DNA of 33,740 nucleotides from Succinivibrionaceae bacterium. Lineage in GTDB: Bacteria > Pseudomonadota > Gammaproteobacteria > Enterobacterales > Succinivibrionaceae. Where the stretch lies: assembly GCA_024688225.1 (NCBI GenBank), contig JAILEI010000095.1:1-33740 (forward strand), written 5' to 3'. The notes under the pieces are model-generated. The model searched no databases. It was not told where the DNA came from and was given only the letters and a program-made list of their open reading frames with translations. Shown piece after piece: positions 26,366-33,740 of this stretch. How positions within the stretch are numbered: position 1 is the stretch's first letter; the number at the start of each line of letters is the position of its first letter. The translations under genes and the position numbers were made by a program.

Positions 26366-27217
26366 ATGGGCAGGATCATGAGCATGACGGGCTTTGCGAC
26401 CCGCACGATGGCGGGCGGGGGATCGTCCTACACCTGCACGGTGAGGAGCGTCAACGGGCGCTTCCTCGACCTCTCCTTCCGCCTCCCCGAGGGCTTCCGG
26501 CACCTTGAGGGGCAGCTGCGCGAGGCGGTGCGCCGGCGGCTCTCCCGCGGCAAGGTGGACATCACCATCACCGAGGAAGCCAGCGTGGGGGGCGAGCTCA
26601 CCCTCAACGAGGAACTGCTCCGCAAGCTCGGCGGCGCGGCGCGGCGGATCTCCGAGGCCGTGGGCGGGGCAAGCGTCGACGCCACCGCGCTCCTGGCCTG
26701 GCCGGGCATGGTGGTCCAGCCCGCCGGCCTGGGGGAGGGGATCGTGGCCCTCCTTGACAGCGCCCTGGAGGGGCTGCAGGAGGCCCGCGCCGAGGAGGGC
26801 GCCCGCCTCCGCGACTTCCTCCTCGAGCGGCTGCAGGTGATCGAGCGCGGCCTTGACCAGGTGCGGGAGATGCTCGACAGCCTCACCCAGGGGGAGCGCG
26901 ACCGCCTCCTGCAGCGCCTGGAGGCGCTGGGCGCCGAGGCCGAGCCCGGCCGCCTCGAGCAGGAGGTGGCGCTCCTGGCCCAGCGCAGCGACGTGCGCGA
27001 GGAGCACGATCGCCTGCGCGCCCACATCGCCTCGGCCCGCGGGATCCTCGAGGCGGGCGGGGTGTGCGGCAAGCGCCTCGACTTCCTGATGCAGGAGTTC
27101 AACCGCGAGGCCAACACCACGGCCTCCAAGTCCACCAGCATCGAGCTCACCCGGATCGCCATCGAGTTCAAGGTGGCCATCGAGCAGATGCGCGAGCAGG
27201 TGCAGAACCTCGAGTAA
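26366..27217 (+). CDS. yicC: YicC family endoribonuclease
   Basis: Member of the YicC/YloC family; E. coli YicC takes part in RNA decay, including of small RNA RyhB. 283 residues (E. coli 287). The N-terminal SMTGFATRT and VRSVNGRFLDLSFRLPE, the middle LLAWPGMVV, and the C-terminal LEQEVALLAQRSDVREEHDR and RLDFLMQEFNREANTTASKS are family hallmarks. AAGGAGG is eight bases before ATG 26366; an upstream in-frame start at 26327 overlaps the promoter and is rejected. Divergent from pyrE, its E. coli neighbour too; three bases from the ybjD end. Confidence 0.93.
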   Translation: MGRIMSMTGFATRTMAGGGSSYTCTVRSVNGRFLDLSFRLPEGFRHLEGQLREAVRRRLSRGKVDITITEEASVGGELTLNEELLRKLGGAARRISEAVGGASVDATALLAWPGMVVQPAGLGEGIVALLDSALEGLQEARAEEGARLRDFLLERLQVIERGLDQVREMLDSLTQGERDRLLQRLEALGAEAEPGRLEQEVALLAQRSDVREEHDRLRAHIASARGILEAGGVCGKRLDFLMQEFNREANTTASKSTSIELTRIAIEFKVAIEQMREQVQNLE

Positions 27218-27220
27218 CCC

Positions 27221-29002
27221 CTACCCCAGCACCATCGGGCTGCGCCCCAGGCGCTGGGCCTTGTACATCATCATCCTGAGCAGCCGCGGCACGCTGTCCG
27301 GGCCGCGGGCGCGCATCTCATCGAGGATGGTGAGCGCAAGGCCCGGCTTGCTCTGGCGGTGGATGGCGGTCTCAATGACCTTGTCCACCGTTTCCCCCCG
27401 CCGCAGCGGGCGGTTGATCCCCGCCGCCTGGCGGAAGGACTCCGCAAAGCCGTTGGCATAGAGGAAGTGCTCGATGTCGAGGCTGGGGAGGATGAGCAGG
27501 TGGTCGCCGAGGTTGTAGTCGGTGAAGGACATGACCGTCTTGGCGTAGCGCTGCCCCGCCTCGTCGCCGTCGGTGAGCACGAAGAAGGAGATCCCCAGCT
27601 GCCTGGAGAGCTTGAGCAGGGGGTGCAGCCCGCACTGGGCAAACTCGAGGATGCGCAGCCCGCAGCAGGGCAGGCTGATGCCCATGAGGTTGGCCACCTC
27701 ATTGAGGATCCACACCTCGGTCTCCCCCTCGACCAGCAGCCAGGCCCGCGCGAAGAAGGCAATCGGGCGGCTCATGCGGACGTGGAAGGCGATGCGCCTG
27801 AGATCCTGGGCGCTGAAGCGCTCGGAGTTGAGCCTATAGCAGCGCGTGTCGTAGCGCAGGCGGCAGAGCCGGCGCAGCGAGGACAGCGGCTGGGCGCTGA
27901 CAAAGTCGCAGGAGTTGGTGGTGATGATCTTCTGGGTGGGGAGGGTGTTCACCACCGACCAGAAGGAGAGCAGCATCGAGGGGTGGAAGCGCGACTCGAT
28001 GTCCTCGAAGATGAGGATGGGCCGCGCCTGGGGATCGAACCTGCGCTTGCCCTTGGAGAGGGTCAGGGAGCTGATGAGGTAGGTCGCCAGCAGCTTGTTG
28101 ACGCTCAGGTCGTCGGACTTGAGCAGCGACTGCAGCGAGGTCATCGACTCCAGGGAGTAGGGGCGGTTGACCACCTCGCGGATGGACTCGGGGGTGCGGC
28201 GGTTGACCCGGCGCACGAAGCTGCCGTTGTAGTTGGTCAGGTACTTGTAGAAGACCTCGTCGAGGGTGCGCACGCACTCGTTGATTTCCTCGGCGCTGGC
28301 ATCGGTGCCGGTGGCGAGCTCCACCACCTTGCGCGAGACCTCCAGGCTGTCATGATCAAGGCCCGGGGCGTCGCCATCCACGGTGGGCACGTCCTGGGGG
28401 TGCACGCGGCTGTCGCGCAGCCTCAGCACCGGGTTCATCTCGATGAGCAGCGCCACCTGGTCGGGCACGTCCACACCCTTAATTTCCCTGCCGTGCTGGT
28501 CAAGGAAGCAGTGCGTGGTGGCAAAGCCCCCCGTGGTACGGCCGCCGCGGGCGCGCCAGCGGATGCGCATGAACCCGTCGCGCGAGCTCGACCACACCGG
28601 GGCCAGGCGCCTCAGGCGCCGAAAGCGGGTGGCGTCGCCCGGGTGATCCTCGCGGAAGGTCAGCTCCACCACGATCGCGCCGGGCTCACACTCGTAGACG
28701 TCATGGCGCAGGAAGCGGCTGTCCTCGCGGCGGTAGTCCGCGTCCTCGGCCGCCGAGGGGGCACCCCCCTCCTCCCCGCCCCCCTCGGGGGCGGCGGAGT
28801 CAACGCGGATGGGCAGGTAGAGATCCTGCTCCTCGAAGCTGCAGGGGGCGGCGTCGCGCCCCAGCATCACCCACAGCGCCCGGAGCAGCGAGGTCTTGCC
28901 CCAGGTGTTCTCGCCGATCAGGGTGGTGGTGTCCTGCTCGAGGTCCAGGCAGACGCTGCGCAGGCCCCGGAAGTTGTGGGCCTCAACGCGCTCCAGGTGC
29001 AT
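27221..29002 (-). CDS. ybjD: YbjD-type OLD family ATPase/TOPRIM nuclease
   Basis: Predicted ATP-dependent nuclease of the OLD family, collinear with E. coli YbjD (552 residues; here 593). The N-terminal ATPase has the Walker A motif GENTWGKTS (30-38), VLRLRD, and a late LIFEDIESRFHPSML Walker B/D-loop block. The C-terminal TOPRIM domain carries LLVEGETEVWILNE and TDGDEAGQRYA with its acidic metal ligands. An acidic Gly/Glu-rich insert (about 70-95) is extra. It lies 21 bases after cysS and is probably cotranscribed. OLD proteins act in DNA repair or phage defence; the role of YbjD is unproven. Confidence 0.88.
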   Translation of the reverse strand: MHLERVEAHNFRGLRSVCLDLEQDTTTLIGENTWGKTSLLRALWVMLGRDAAPCSFEEQDLYLPIRVDSAAPEGGGEEGGAPSAAEDADYRREDSRFLRHDVYECEPGAIVVELTFREDHPGDATRFRRLRRLAPVWSSSRDGFMRIRWRARGGRTTGGFATTHCFLDQHGREIKGVDVPDQVALLIEMNPVLRLRDSRVHPQDVPTVDGDAPGLDHDSLEVSRKVVELATGTDASAEEINECVRTLDEVFYKYLTNYNGSFVRRVNRRTPESIREVVNRPYSLESMTSLQSLLKSDDLSVNKLLATYLISSLTLSKGKRRFDPQARPILIFEDIESRFHPSMLLSFWSVVNTLPTQKIITTNSCDFVSAQPLSSLRRLCRLRYDTRCYRLNSERFSAQDLRRIAFHVRMSRPIAFFARAWLLVEGETEVWILNEVANLMGISLPCCGLRILEFAQCGLHPLLKLSRQLGISFFVLTDGDEAGQRYAKTVMSFTDYNLGDHLLILPSLDIEHFLYANGFAESFRQAAGINRPLRRGETVDKVIETAIHRQSKPGLALTILDEMRARGPDSVPRLLRMMMYKAQRLGRSPMVLG

Positions 29003-29023
29003 GCGGACTCCTTGCGCCAGGCG

Positions 29024-30403
29024 CTACTTGAGGTGCCAGGTGGTGCCCGCCGGGCCGTCCTCGATGACCACGCCCATGGCAGTGAGGCGGTCGCGCGCCT
29101 CGTCCGCCGCCTTGAAGTCCCGGCGCTCGCGCGCCGCGCGGCGCTCGGCGATGAGGGCCTCGATGGCGGCGCTGTCCACCCCGGACTCCGAGCCCGCGGC
29201 CCCCTTGAGGAAGGCCTCTGGATCCTGGCCCAGCAGACCGAGCACCCCCGAGAGCTCCAGGAGCCGGCCGACCAGGCCCGCGCACCGCCCCTCATCAGCC
29301 TCGCGGTTGACGAGGCGGGCCAGCTCAAAGAGCACCGAGAGCGCGCCCGGGGTGTTGAAGTCATCGTCCATGCACTCCACGAAGCGGGCCACCAGATCCT
29401 CCCCGCCCGCGGGGGCGCCGCGCCAGCGCCCGCGCACCGCGGTGTAGAGGCGGGTAAGGCCCGCCCGCGCCTGCTCGAGGTTCTGGCGCGAGTAGTTGAG
29501 TGGGCTGCGGTACTGCCCGGACATGAGGAAGAGGCGCACCGTCTCGGGGTCATACTCACGGAGCACGTCGCGGATGGTGAAGAAGTTGTTGAGCGACTTG
29601 GACATCTTCTCGTCGTTGATCATCACCATCCCCGAGTGCATCCAGTAGTTGACGTACGGGGTGTGGTAGGCGCAGCGGCTCTGGGCAATCTCGTTCTCAT
29701 GGTGCGGGAAGAGCAGGTCGGACCCTCCGCCGTGGATGTCAAAGTGGGCGCCCAGGTGCCGGCAGTTCATCGCCGAGCACTCGATGTGCCACCCCGGCCG
29801 GCCCTTGCCCCAGGGCGAGTCCCAGGCCGGCTCGCCGGGCTTGGACATCTTCCAGAGCACAAAGTCGTTGGGGTTGTGCTTGTCGGCGTTGACCCCCACC
29901 CTCGCCCCGGCCTCGAGGGCGTCCATGCGCTGCCCCGAGAGGCGGCCGTACTCCGGGAAGGAGTCTACGTTGAAGACCACGTCGCCGCCCTCGAGCACAT
30001 AGGCGTGCCCCTCCTCGAGGAGGCGGGCGGTGAGGCTGATGATTTCCGCGATGTGGTCAGTCGCGCGCGGCTCGAGGCTGGGGCGGAGGATGCCCAGCGC
30101 GTCAAAGTCGCGGTGCATCTCCACGATGTACTCCTCGGCGAGGTCGTGCGGGTCGACGCCCCGCTCATGGGCGCGGCGGATGATCTTGTCATCGATGTCG
30201 GTGATGTTGCGCACGTAGTTGACCTCGTAGCCGCGGTAGCGCAGGTAGCGCACCACCACGTCGAAGTTCACGAAGGTGCGCGCGTGGCCGATGTGGCAGA
30301 GGTCATAGACCGTGACCCCGCACACGTACATGCCGATCTTGCCCGGCTCAATGGGGGTGAAGGGTTCCTTGCGCTTGGTCAGTGAATTGTGAATCTGCAG
30401 CAT
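29024..30403 (-). CDS. cysS: Cysteinyl-tRNA synthetase
   Basis: Charges tRNA-Cys with cysteine, class I enzyme. 459 residues (E. coli 461). Cys28 in [10 protein letters not shown] and Cys in GWHIECSAM, with His and Glu of FPHHENE, form the zinc site that recognises cysteine. HIGH motif at 37-40 ([12 protein letters not shown]); KMSKS in [12 protein letters not shown]. Start ATG 30401-30403. An 18-base palindrome lies immediately upstream of it. Divergent from ppiB as in E. coli. Confidence 0.97.
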   Translation of the reverse strand: MLQIHNSLTKRKEPFTPIEPGKIGMYVCGVTVYDLCHIGHARTFVNFDVVVRYLRYRGYEVNYVRNITDIDDKIIRRAHERGVDPHDLAEEYIVEMHRDFDALGILRPSLEPRATDHIAEIISLTARLLEEGHAYVLEGGDVVFNVDSFPEYGRLSGQRMDALEAGARVGVNADKHNPNDFVLWKMSKPGEPAWDSPWGKGRPGWHIECSAMNCRHLGAHFDIHGGGSDLLFPHHENEIAQSRCAYHTPYVNYWMHSGMVMINDEKMSKSLNNFFTIRDVLREYDPETVRLFLMSGQYRSPLNYSRQNLEQARAGLTRLYTAVRGRWRGAPAGGEDLVARFVECMDDDFNTPGALSVLFELARLVNREADEGRCAGLVGRLLELSGVLGLLGQDPEAFLKGAAGSESGVDSAAIEALIAERRAARERRDFKAADEARDRLTAMGVVIEDGPAGTTWHLK

Positions 30404-30405
30404 GG

Positions 30406-30423
30406 TTAAGGAAATTTCCTTAA
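30406..30423. promoter_or_regulatory. Perfect 18-base AT-rich palindrome in the cysS leader
   Basis: TTAAGGAAATTTCCTTAA ends two bases before the cysS start codon. In the transcript it can form a TTAAGG/CCTTAA hairpin that sequesters the only Shine-Dalgarno-like AAGGA. As DNA it is a possible operator just downstream of the promoter. Its AT content is strikingly different from the surroundings. Confidence 0.5.
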
Positions 30424-30432
30424 TAACAAATG

Positions 30433-30461
30433 GTTATATGTGAAACTGGAAGCCCTGGCAA
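30433..30461 (-). promoter_or_regulatory. cysS-ybjD promoter
   Basis: On the minus strand TTGCCA (30456-30461), a 17-base spacer and TATAAC (30433-30438). Transcription starts near 30426, giving a leader of about 22 bases almost filled by the 18-base palindrome. Confidence 0.65.
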
Positions 30462-30462
30462 T

Positions 30463-30491
30463 TTGAAACCCCAGCACTGCCACGCTATAAT
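30463..30491 (+). promoter_or_regulatory. ppiB-lpxH promoter
   Basis: TTGAAA (30463-30468), a 17-base spacer and a perfect TATAAT (30486-30491). The -35 box is one base from the -35 box of the divergent cysS promoter. The leader is about 70 bases and rich in GCGC. Confidence 0.75.
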
Positions 30492-30569
30492 TGTGTGGAT
30501 TGCGCGGCAAAAATCAACCGCCGCGGGTGGGCGCGCCGCGCGCGCGCTGTTTTGCAACGGAAAAAAGAC

Positions 30570-31088
<519 letters not shown>

Positions 31089-31093
31089 CCACC

Positions 31094-31846
31094 ATGGCCG
31101 CCTACGTCATCGCCGACCTGCACCTTTCGGAGCACCGCCCCGCGCTGCTCGCCGCGCTGCGCGACTTCATCGGGCACCTGCTCATGGATGACCGGCTGAT
31201 CATCGCAGGCGACCTCTTCGACTACTTTGTGGGGGTGAGCGAGAGCGACCCCCTGCACCAGGCGGTGCGGGACCTCTTCCATGAGGCCGCGGACCATGGG
31301 GTGCAGGTGCTGTTCCAGCATGGCAACCGCGACTTCCTCATGAACCGCGCCGACGCGGCGTGGCTGGGGGTGCGGCTGCTGCCCCCGCTCTTCGTGCTCA
31401 CCACCACCCTGGGCCCGATGCTCATCATGCACGGCGACCAGCTGTGCACCAATGACCATGCCTACCAGCGCGCCAGGAAAATCTTCAGCTGGCGCTGGCT
31501 GCAGGCCTTCTTCAGGATGTTCCCCTACTCCACCCGGGAGGGCGTGGCCCTCACGATGCGCGAGCACAGCAAGCGCAGCAAGGCGGTCCGCAGCACCGAT
31601 CCCAACGTGTTCCGGGTGGTGAACGAGACCATGGCCCAGGCGCTCGCCAGCATGGAGTGCGTCGCGCTGGTCCACGGGCATGTGCATGCCTTCGCGCAGT
31701 ACCACGACCCCATTCCCGGGTGCAAGATCCGCATGGTGCTGGGCGCCTGGGGCCGCAAGTTCAGCTACGTGCGCGCCGACAGCAACGGCGTGACCACCGC
31801 CGAGCGGCCCCTTGAGTCCCTCAAGTCCGCCCAGCTGCTGCTCTAG
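31094..31846 (+). CDS. lpxH: UDP-2,3-diacylglucosamine diphosphatase
   Basis: Hydrolyses UDP-2,3-diacylglucosamine to lipid X in lipid A synthesis, at the inner face of the inner membrane; shows a Gram-negative envelope with lipopolysaccharide. 250 residues (E. coli 240). The calcineurin-like metal site is intact: ADLHL (Asp8, His10), GDLFD (Asp40), GNRDF (Asn78), MHGDQLC (His113) and HGHVHA. The ATG at 31094 has no clear Shine-Dalgarno sequence beyond AGAAGGA in the ppiB end, so coupling with ppiB is likely. Stop TAG directly abuts the opposing polA stop. Confidence 0.94.
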   Translation: MAAYVIADLHLSEHRPALLAALRDFIGHLLMDDRLIIAGDLFDYFVGVSESDPLHQAVRDLFHEAADHGVQVLFQHGNRDFLMNRADAAWLGVRLLPPLFVLTTTLGPMLIMHGDQLCTNDHAYQRARKIFSWRWLQAFFRMFPYSTREGVALTMREHSKRSKAVRSTDPNVFRVVNETMAQALASMECVALVHGHVHAFAQYHDPIPGCKIRMVLGAWGRKFSYVRADSNGVTTAERPLESLKSAQLLL

Positions 31847-33740
31847 CTAGTGCGCCTCGCCCCAGCTGCGGGCGCACCCCACCCCCACGGTCAGCGGCAC
31901 GCTGAGCTCCACGGCATGCTCCATGAGGGGCACGATTTTGCCCTGCACCTCGGAAAGCAGCTCGTCCCGCACCTCAAACACCAGCTCATCGTGCACCTGC
32001 AGCACCATGCGCACGCTGCCCGGGGGCAGGGTCGAAAGGTAGCGGTCGATGGCGACCATGGCAATCTTGATGATGTCGGCGGCGCTGCCCTGCATGGGGG
32101 CGTTGATCGCCTGCCGCTCCCCGGCGCGCGCCTGGCGGTCGCTTGACGACTGCAGCTCGGGGATCATGATCCGGCGCCCGGTGATGGTGGACACGAAGCC
32201 GTCGCGGCGCGCCCGCTCCTTGAGCCCCTCCATGTAGGCGCGCACCTTGGGGTAGCGCTCGAAGTAGCGGTCGATGTAGGCCTTGGCCGCCGCCACCGGC
32301 ATCCCGGTCTGGCGCGACAGCCCGTAGCTGCCCATCCCGTACATGAGGCCGAAGTTGGTGGCCTTGGCATGGGCGCGCTCCTCGTCGCTGACCTCAGCGA
32401 AGGGCTTGCCCAGGACCTCCGCCGCGGTGGAGCGGTGAATGTCCCGCCCCGCGATGAAGGCCGCGGTGAGCGACTCGTCGCCGCTGAGGTGGGCAATGAG
32501 CCGCAGCTCAATCTGCGAGTAGTCGGCGCTGAGGATGGTGTACCCCGCGGGGGCGGTGAAGGCCAGGCGGATGCGCTTGCCCTCCTCGGTGCGCGCCGGG
32601 ATGTTCTGCAGGTTGGGATCCGAGGAGGAGAGGCGCCCGGTGACCGTGCCCGCCTGGTTGAAGGAGGTGTGCACCCGCCCGGTGCGCGGCGAGATCTCCT
32701 GCTGCAGCTTGTCGGTGTAGGTGGAGATGAGCTTGGAGAGGGTGCGGTGGCGCAGCACCAGGTTGGCAAGGTCCAGGGTGGGCGCCAGCTCGGTGAGCAC
32801 GTCCTCGGCGGTGGAGTAGGTCACCACCCCGCCCCGCTCCTTGCGCGCCCCGCGCGGCGGCTTGGCGCCGATCTTCTCGAAGATGATGTGCCCGAGCTGC
32901 TTGGGGGAGTTGATGTTGAACTCCTCCCCGGCCGCGGCGAAGACATCGCGCGACACGGTGGCCAGCTCGGCCTTGAGGGCCTGCCCCTGGCGCGCGAGCT
33001 CCTGCGCGTCCACCCGCGCCCCCTCGCGCTCCATGCGGTAGAGCACCATGAGCAGGGGCATCTCCACCTCGCGGAACCACTTCAGGGCGGTGGCGTCAGC
33101 CTCGAGGCGGGGCAGGAGGCAGTGGTAGAGGCGCAGGGTCACCTCGGCGTCCTCGGCGGCGTAGGGGGTGGCCGCCGCCACGCTGGCCTCGGCGAAGGAG
33201 GACATGCCGCGGGTGACCACCTCCTGGTAGCGGATGTCCCGGTAGGAGAGCAGGGACAGCGCCAGCTCGTCCATGCCCACCCGGGCCGCCGAGTCGAGCA
33301 GGTGGGCCATGACCATGGTGTCGGCATGCACCCCCTCCACCTCAAGGCCCGCGTAGTGCAGCACCAGGAGGTCAAACTTGAGGTTGTGCCCCACCTTGAG
33401 GATGGCCGGGTCGCGCAGCAGCGGCCCCAGCGCCGCCGTGACGTCCCCCAGGCTGAGCTGCGCGCTGGTGAGGTCGCTGTGGGCAATGGGCAGGTAGAAG
33501 CCCTCGCCCTCCGCGATGGACACGGAGATGCCCACCATGGTGCAGTCCGCGGGGCGCAGCGAGGTGGTCTCGGTGTCGATGGCCATGAGGCCCGCGGCGC
33601 GGATCCGCCCCGCCAGTTCCTCAAGTCCCTCGCGGGTGGTAATCGCGGAGAGCCTCAGCCCGCGCGAGCGGAAGTCCTCCGGCTCGGGCCCCCCGGCCTC
33701 CGGGGCGGGGGACGGGGCGGCGGGGGCAGCGCCCTGGGGG
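31847..33740 (-). CDS. polA: DNA polymerase I, C-terminal two-thirds (5' end outside window)
   Basis: Repair and Okazaki-fragment processing polymerase. The frame stays open to the right edge, so about 630 residues are visible and the 5'-nuclease domain lies beyond. A Pro/Ala/Glu-rich linker leads into the 3'-5' exonuclease domain with intact catalytic acids (AIDTETTSL, GHNLKFDLLVL, YAAEDAEVTLRL). The polymerase domain has the palm motif DYSQIELRLIAHLSG, the O helix RAHAKATNFGLMYGMG and the C motif LQVHDELVFEV. An internal ATG at 33586 is not the start. Ends TAG, adjacent to the lpxH stop. Confidence 0.96.
   Translation of the reverse strand, partial: PQGAAPAAPSPAPEAGGPEPEDFRSRGLRLSAITTREGLEELAGRIRAAGLMAIDTETTSLRPADCTMVGISVSIAEGEGFYLPIAHSDLTSAQLSLGDVTAALGPLLRDPAILKVGHNLKFDLLVLHYAGLEVEGVHADTMVMAHLLDSAARVGMDELALSLLSYRDIRYQEVVTRGMSSFAEASVAAATPYAAEDAEVTLRLYHCLLPRLEADATALKWFREVEMPLLMVLYRMEREGARVDAQELARQGQALKAELATVSRDVFAAAGEEFNINSPKQLGHIIFEKIGAKPPRGARKERGGVVTYSTAEDVLTELAPTLDLANLVLRHRTLSKLISTYTDKLQQEISPRTGRVHTSFNQAGTVTGRLSSSDPNLQNIPARTEEGKRIRLAFTAPAGYTILSADYSQIELRLIAHLSGDESLTAAFIAGRDIHRSTAAEVLGKPFAEVSDEERAHAKATNFGLMYGMGSYGLSRQTGMPVAAAKAYIDRYFERYPKVRAYMEGLKERARRDGFVSTITGRRIMIPELQSSSDRQARAGERQAINAPMQGSAADIIKIAMVAIDRYLSTLPPGSVRMVLQVHDELVFEVRDELLSEVQGKIVPLMEHAVELSVPLTVGVGCARSWGEAH

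Noticed and set aside
27359-30385. A 1008-residue open frame on the plus strand
   Set aside because: It is antisense to ybjD and cysS, both confidently identified. Its His/Ala/Gly/Val-rich composition is typical of shadow frames in GC-rich DNA, and it has no recognisable domain.
30406-30423. The cysS palindrome as an insertion-sequence end or attachment site
   Set aside because: No partner repeat, transposase or integrase is visible, and flanking gene order matches E. coli.
31847-33586. polA starting at the ATG at 33586 as a short exo-plus-polymerase protein
   Set aside because: The coding frame continues upstream with family-like sequence before the exonuclease domain and a linker, to the window edge.

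Overview
The window is a GC-rich (roughly two-thirds G+C by eye), gene-dense piece of a bacterial core chromosome. Gene content, protein similarity and gene order point to a gammaproteobacterium near the Enterobacterales/Vibrionales/Aeromonadales group: complete S10-spc-alpha ribosomal operons in E. coli order, parC next to plsC, yggS-proC-yggT, cysS divergent from ppiB-lpxH, and pyrE divergent from yicC. A clostridial-type 2[4Fe-4S] ferredoxin and QueH fit an anaerobic or facultative lifestyle. A Succinivibrionaceae-like organism is possible, but I cannot assign a genus. I see no tRNA, rRNA, CRISPR array, insertion sequence or prophage. No stretch longer than 300 bases lacks a gene.

Layout. 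1-3174: 5'-truncated MscK/MscM-type mechanosensitive channel, convergent with a small ferredoxin gene. 3431-5530: yggS, proC, yggT. 5527-8589 (minus): parC then plsC. 8686-9309: periplasmic L,D-transpeptidase. 9356-24689 (minus): the S10 operon (rpsJ to rpsQ), the spc operon (rplN to rpmJ) and the alpha operon (rpsM, rpsK, rpsD, rpoA, rplQ) followed by a second rpoA. 24957-27217: queH, pyrE (minus), yicC. 27221-30403 (minus): cysS then a YbjD-type OLD nuclease. 30570-31846: ppiB, lpxH. 31847 to the right edge (minus): polA, missing its 5' end.

The most striking feature is two full-length, divergent RNA polymerase alpha genes in the same operon, flanking rplQ. Their DNA-binding C-terminal domains are nearly identical. 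Their N-terminal assembly domains have lost complementary parts. The promoter-proximal copy lacks the Arg-Arg and His-Glu-Tyr-Ser residues of the beta-contact region but keeps the beta'-contact region; the distal copy is the reverse. This predicts an obligate alpha-I/alpha-II heterodimer and an RNA polymerase with a fixed alpha orientation.

Other unusual features are: amber (TAG) as the dominant stop codon, 29 of 45 genes by my count and 15 of 26 ribosomal protein genes; convergent genes whose stop codons share one CTAG or abut, with no terminator between them; divergent promoter pairs with shared or touching -35 boxes; extra tails on several ribosomal proteins (L15, S3, S11, L17); and apparent conservation of the S4 and S8 autoregulatory mRNA sites.
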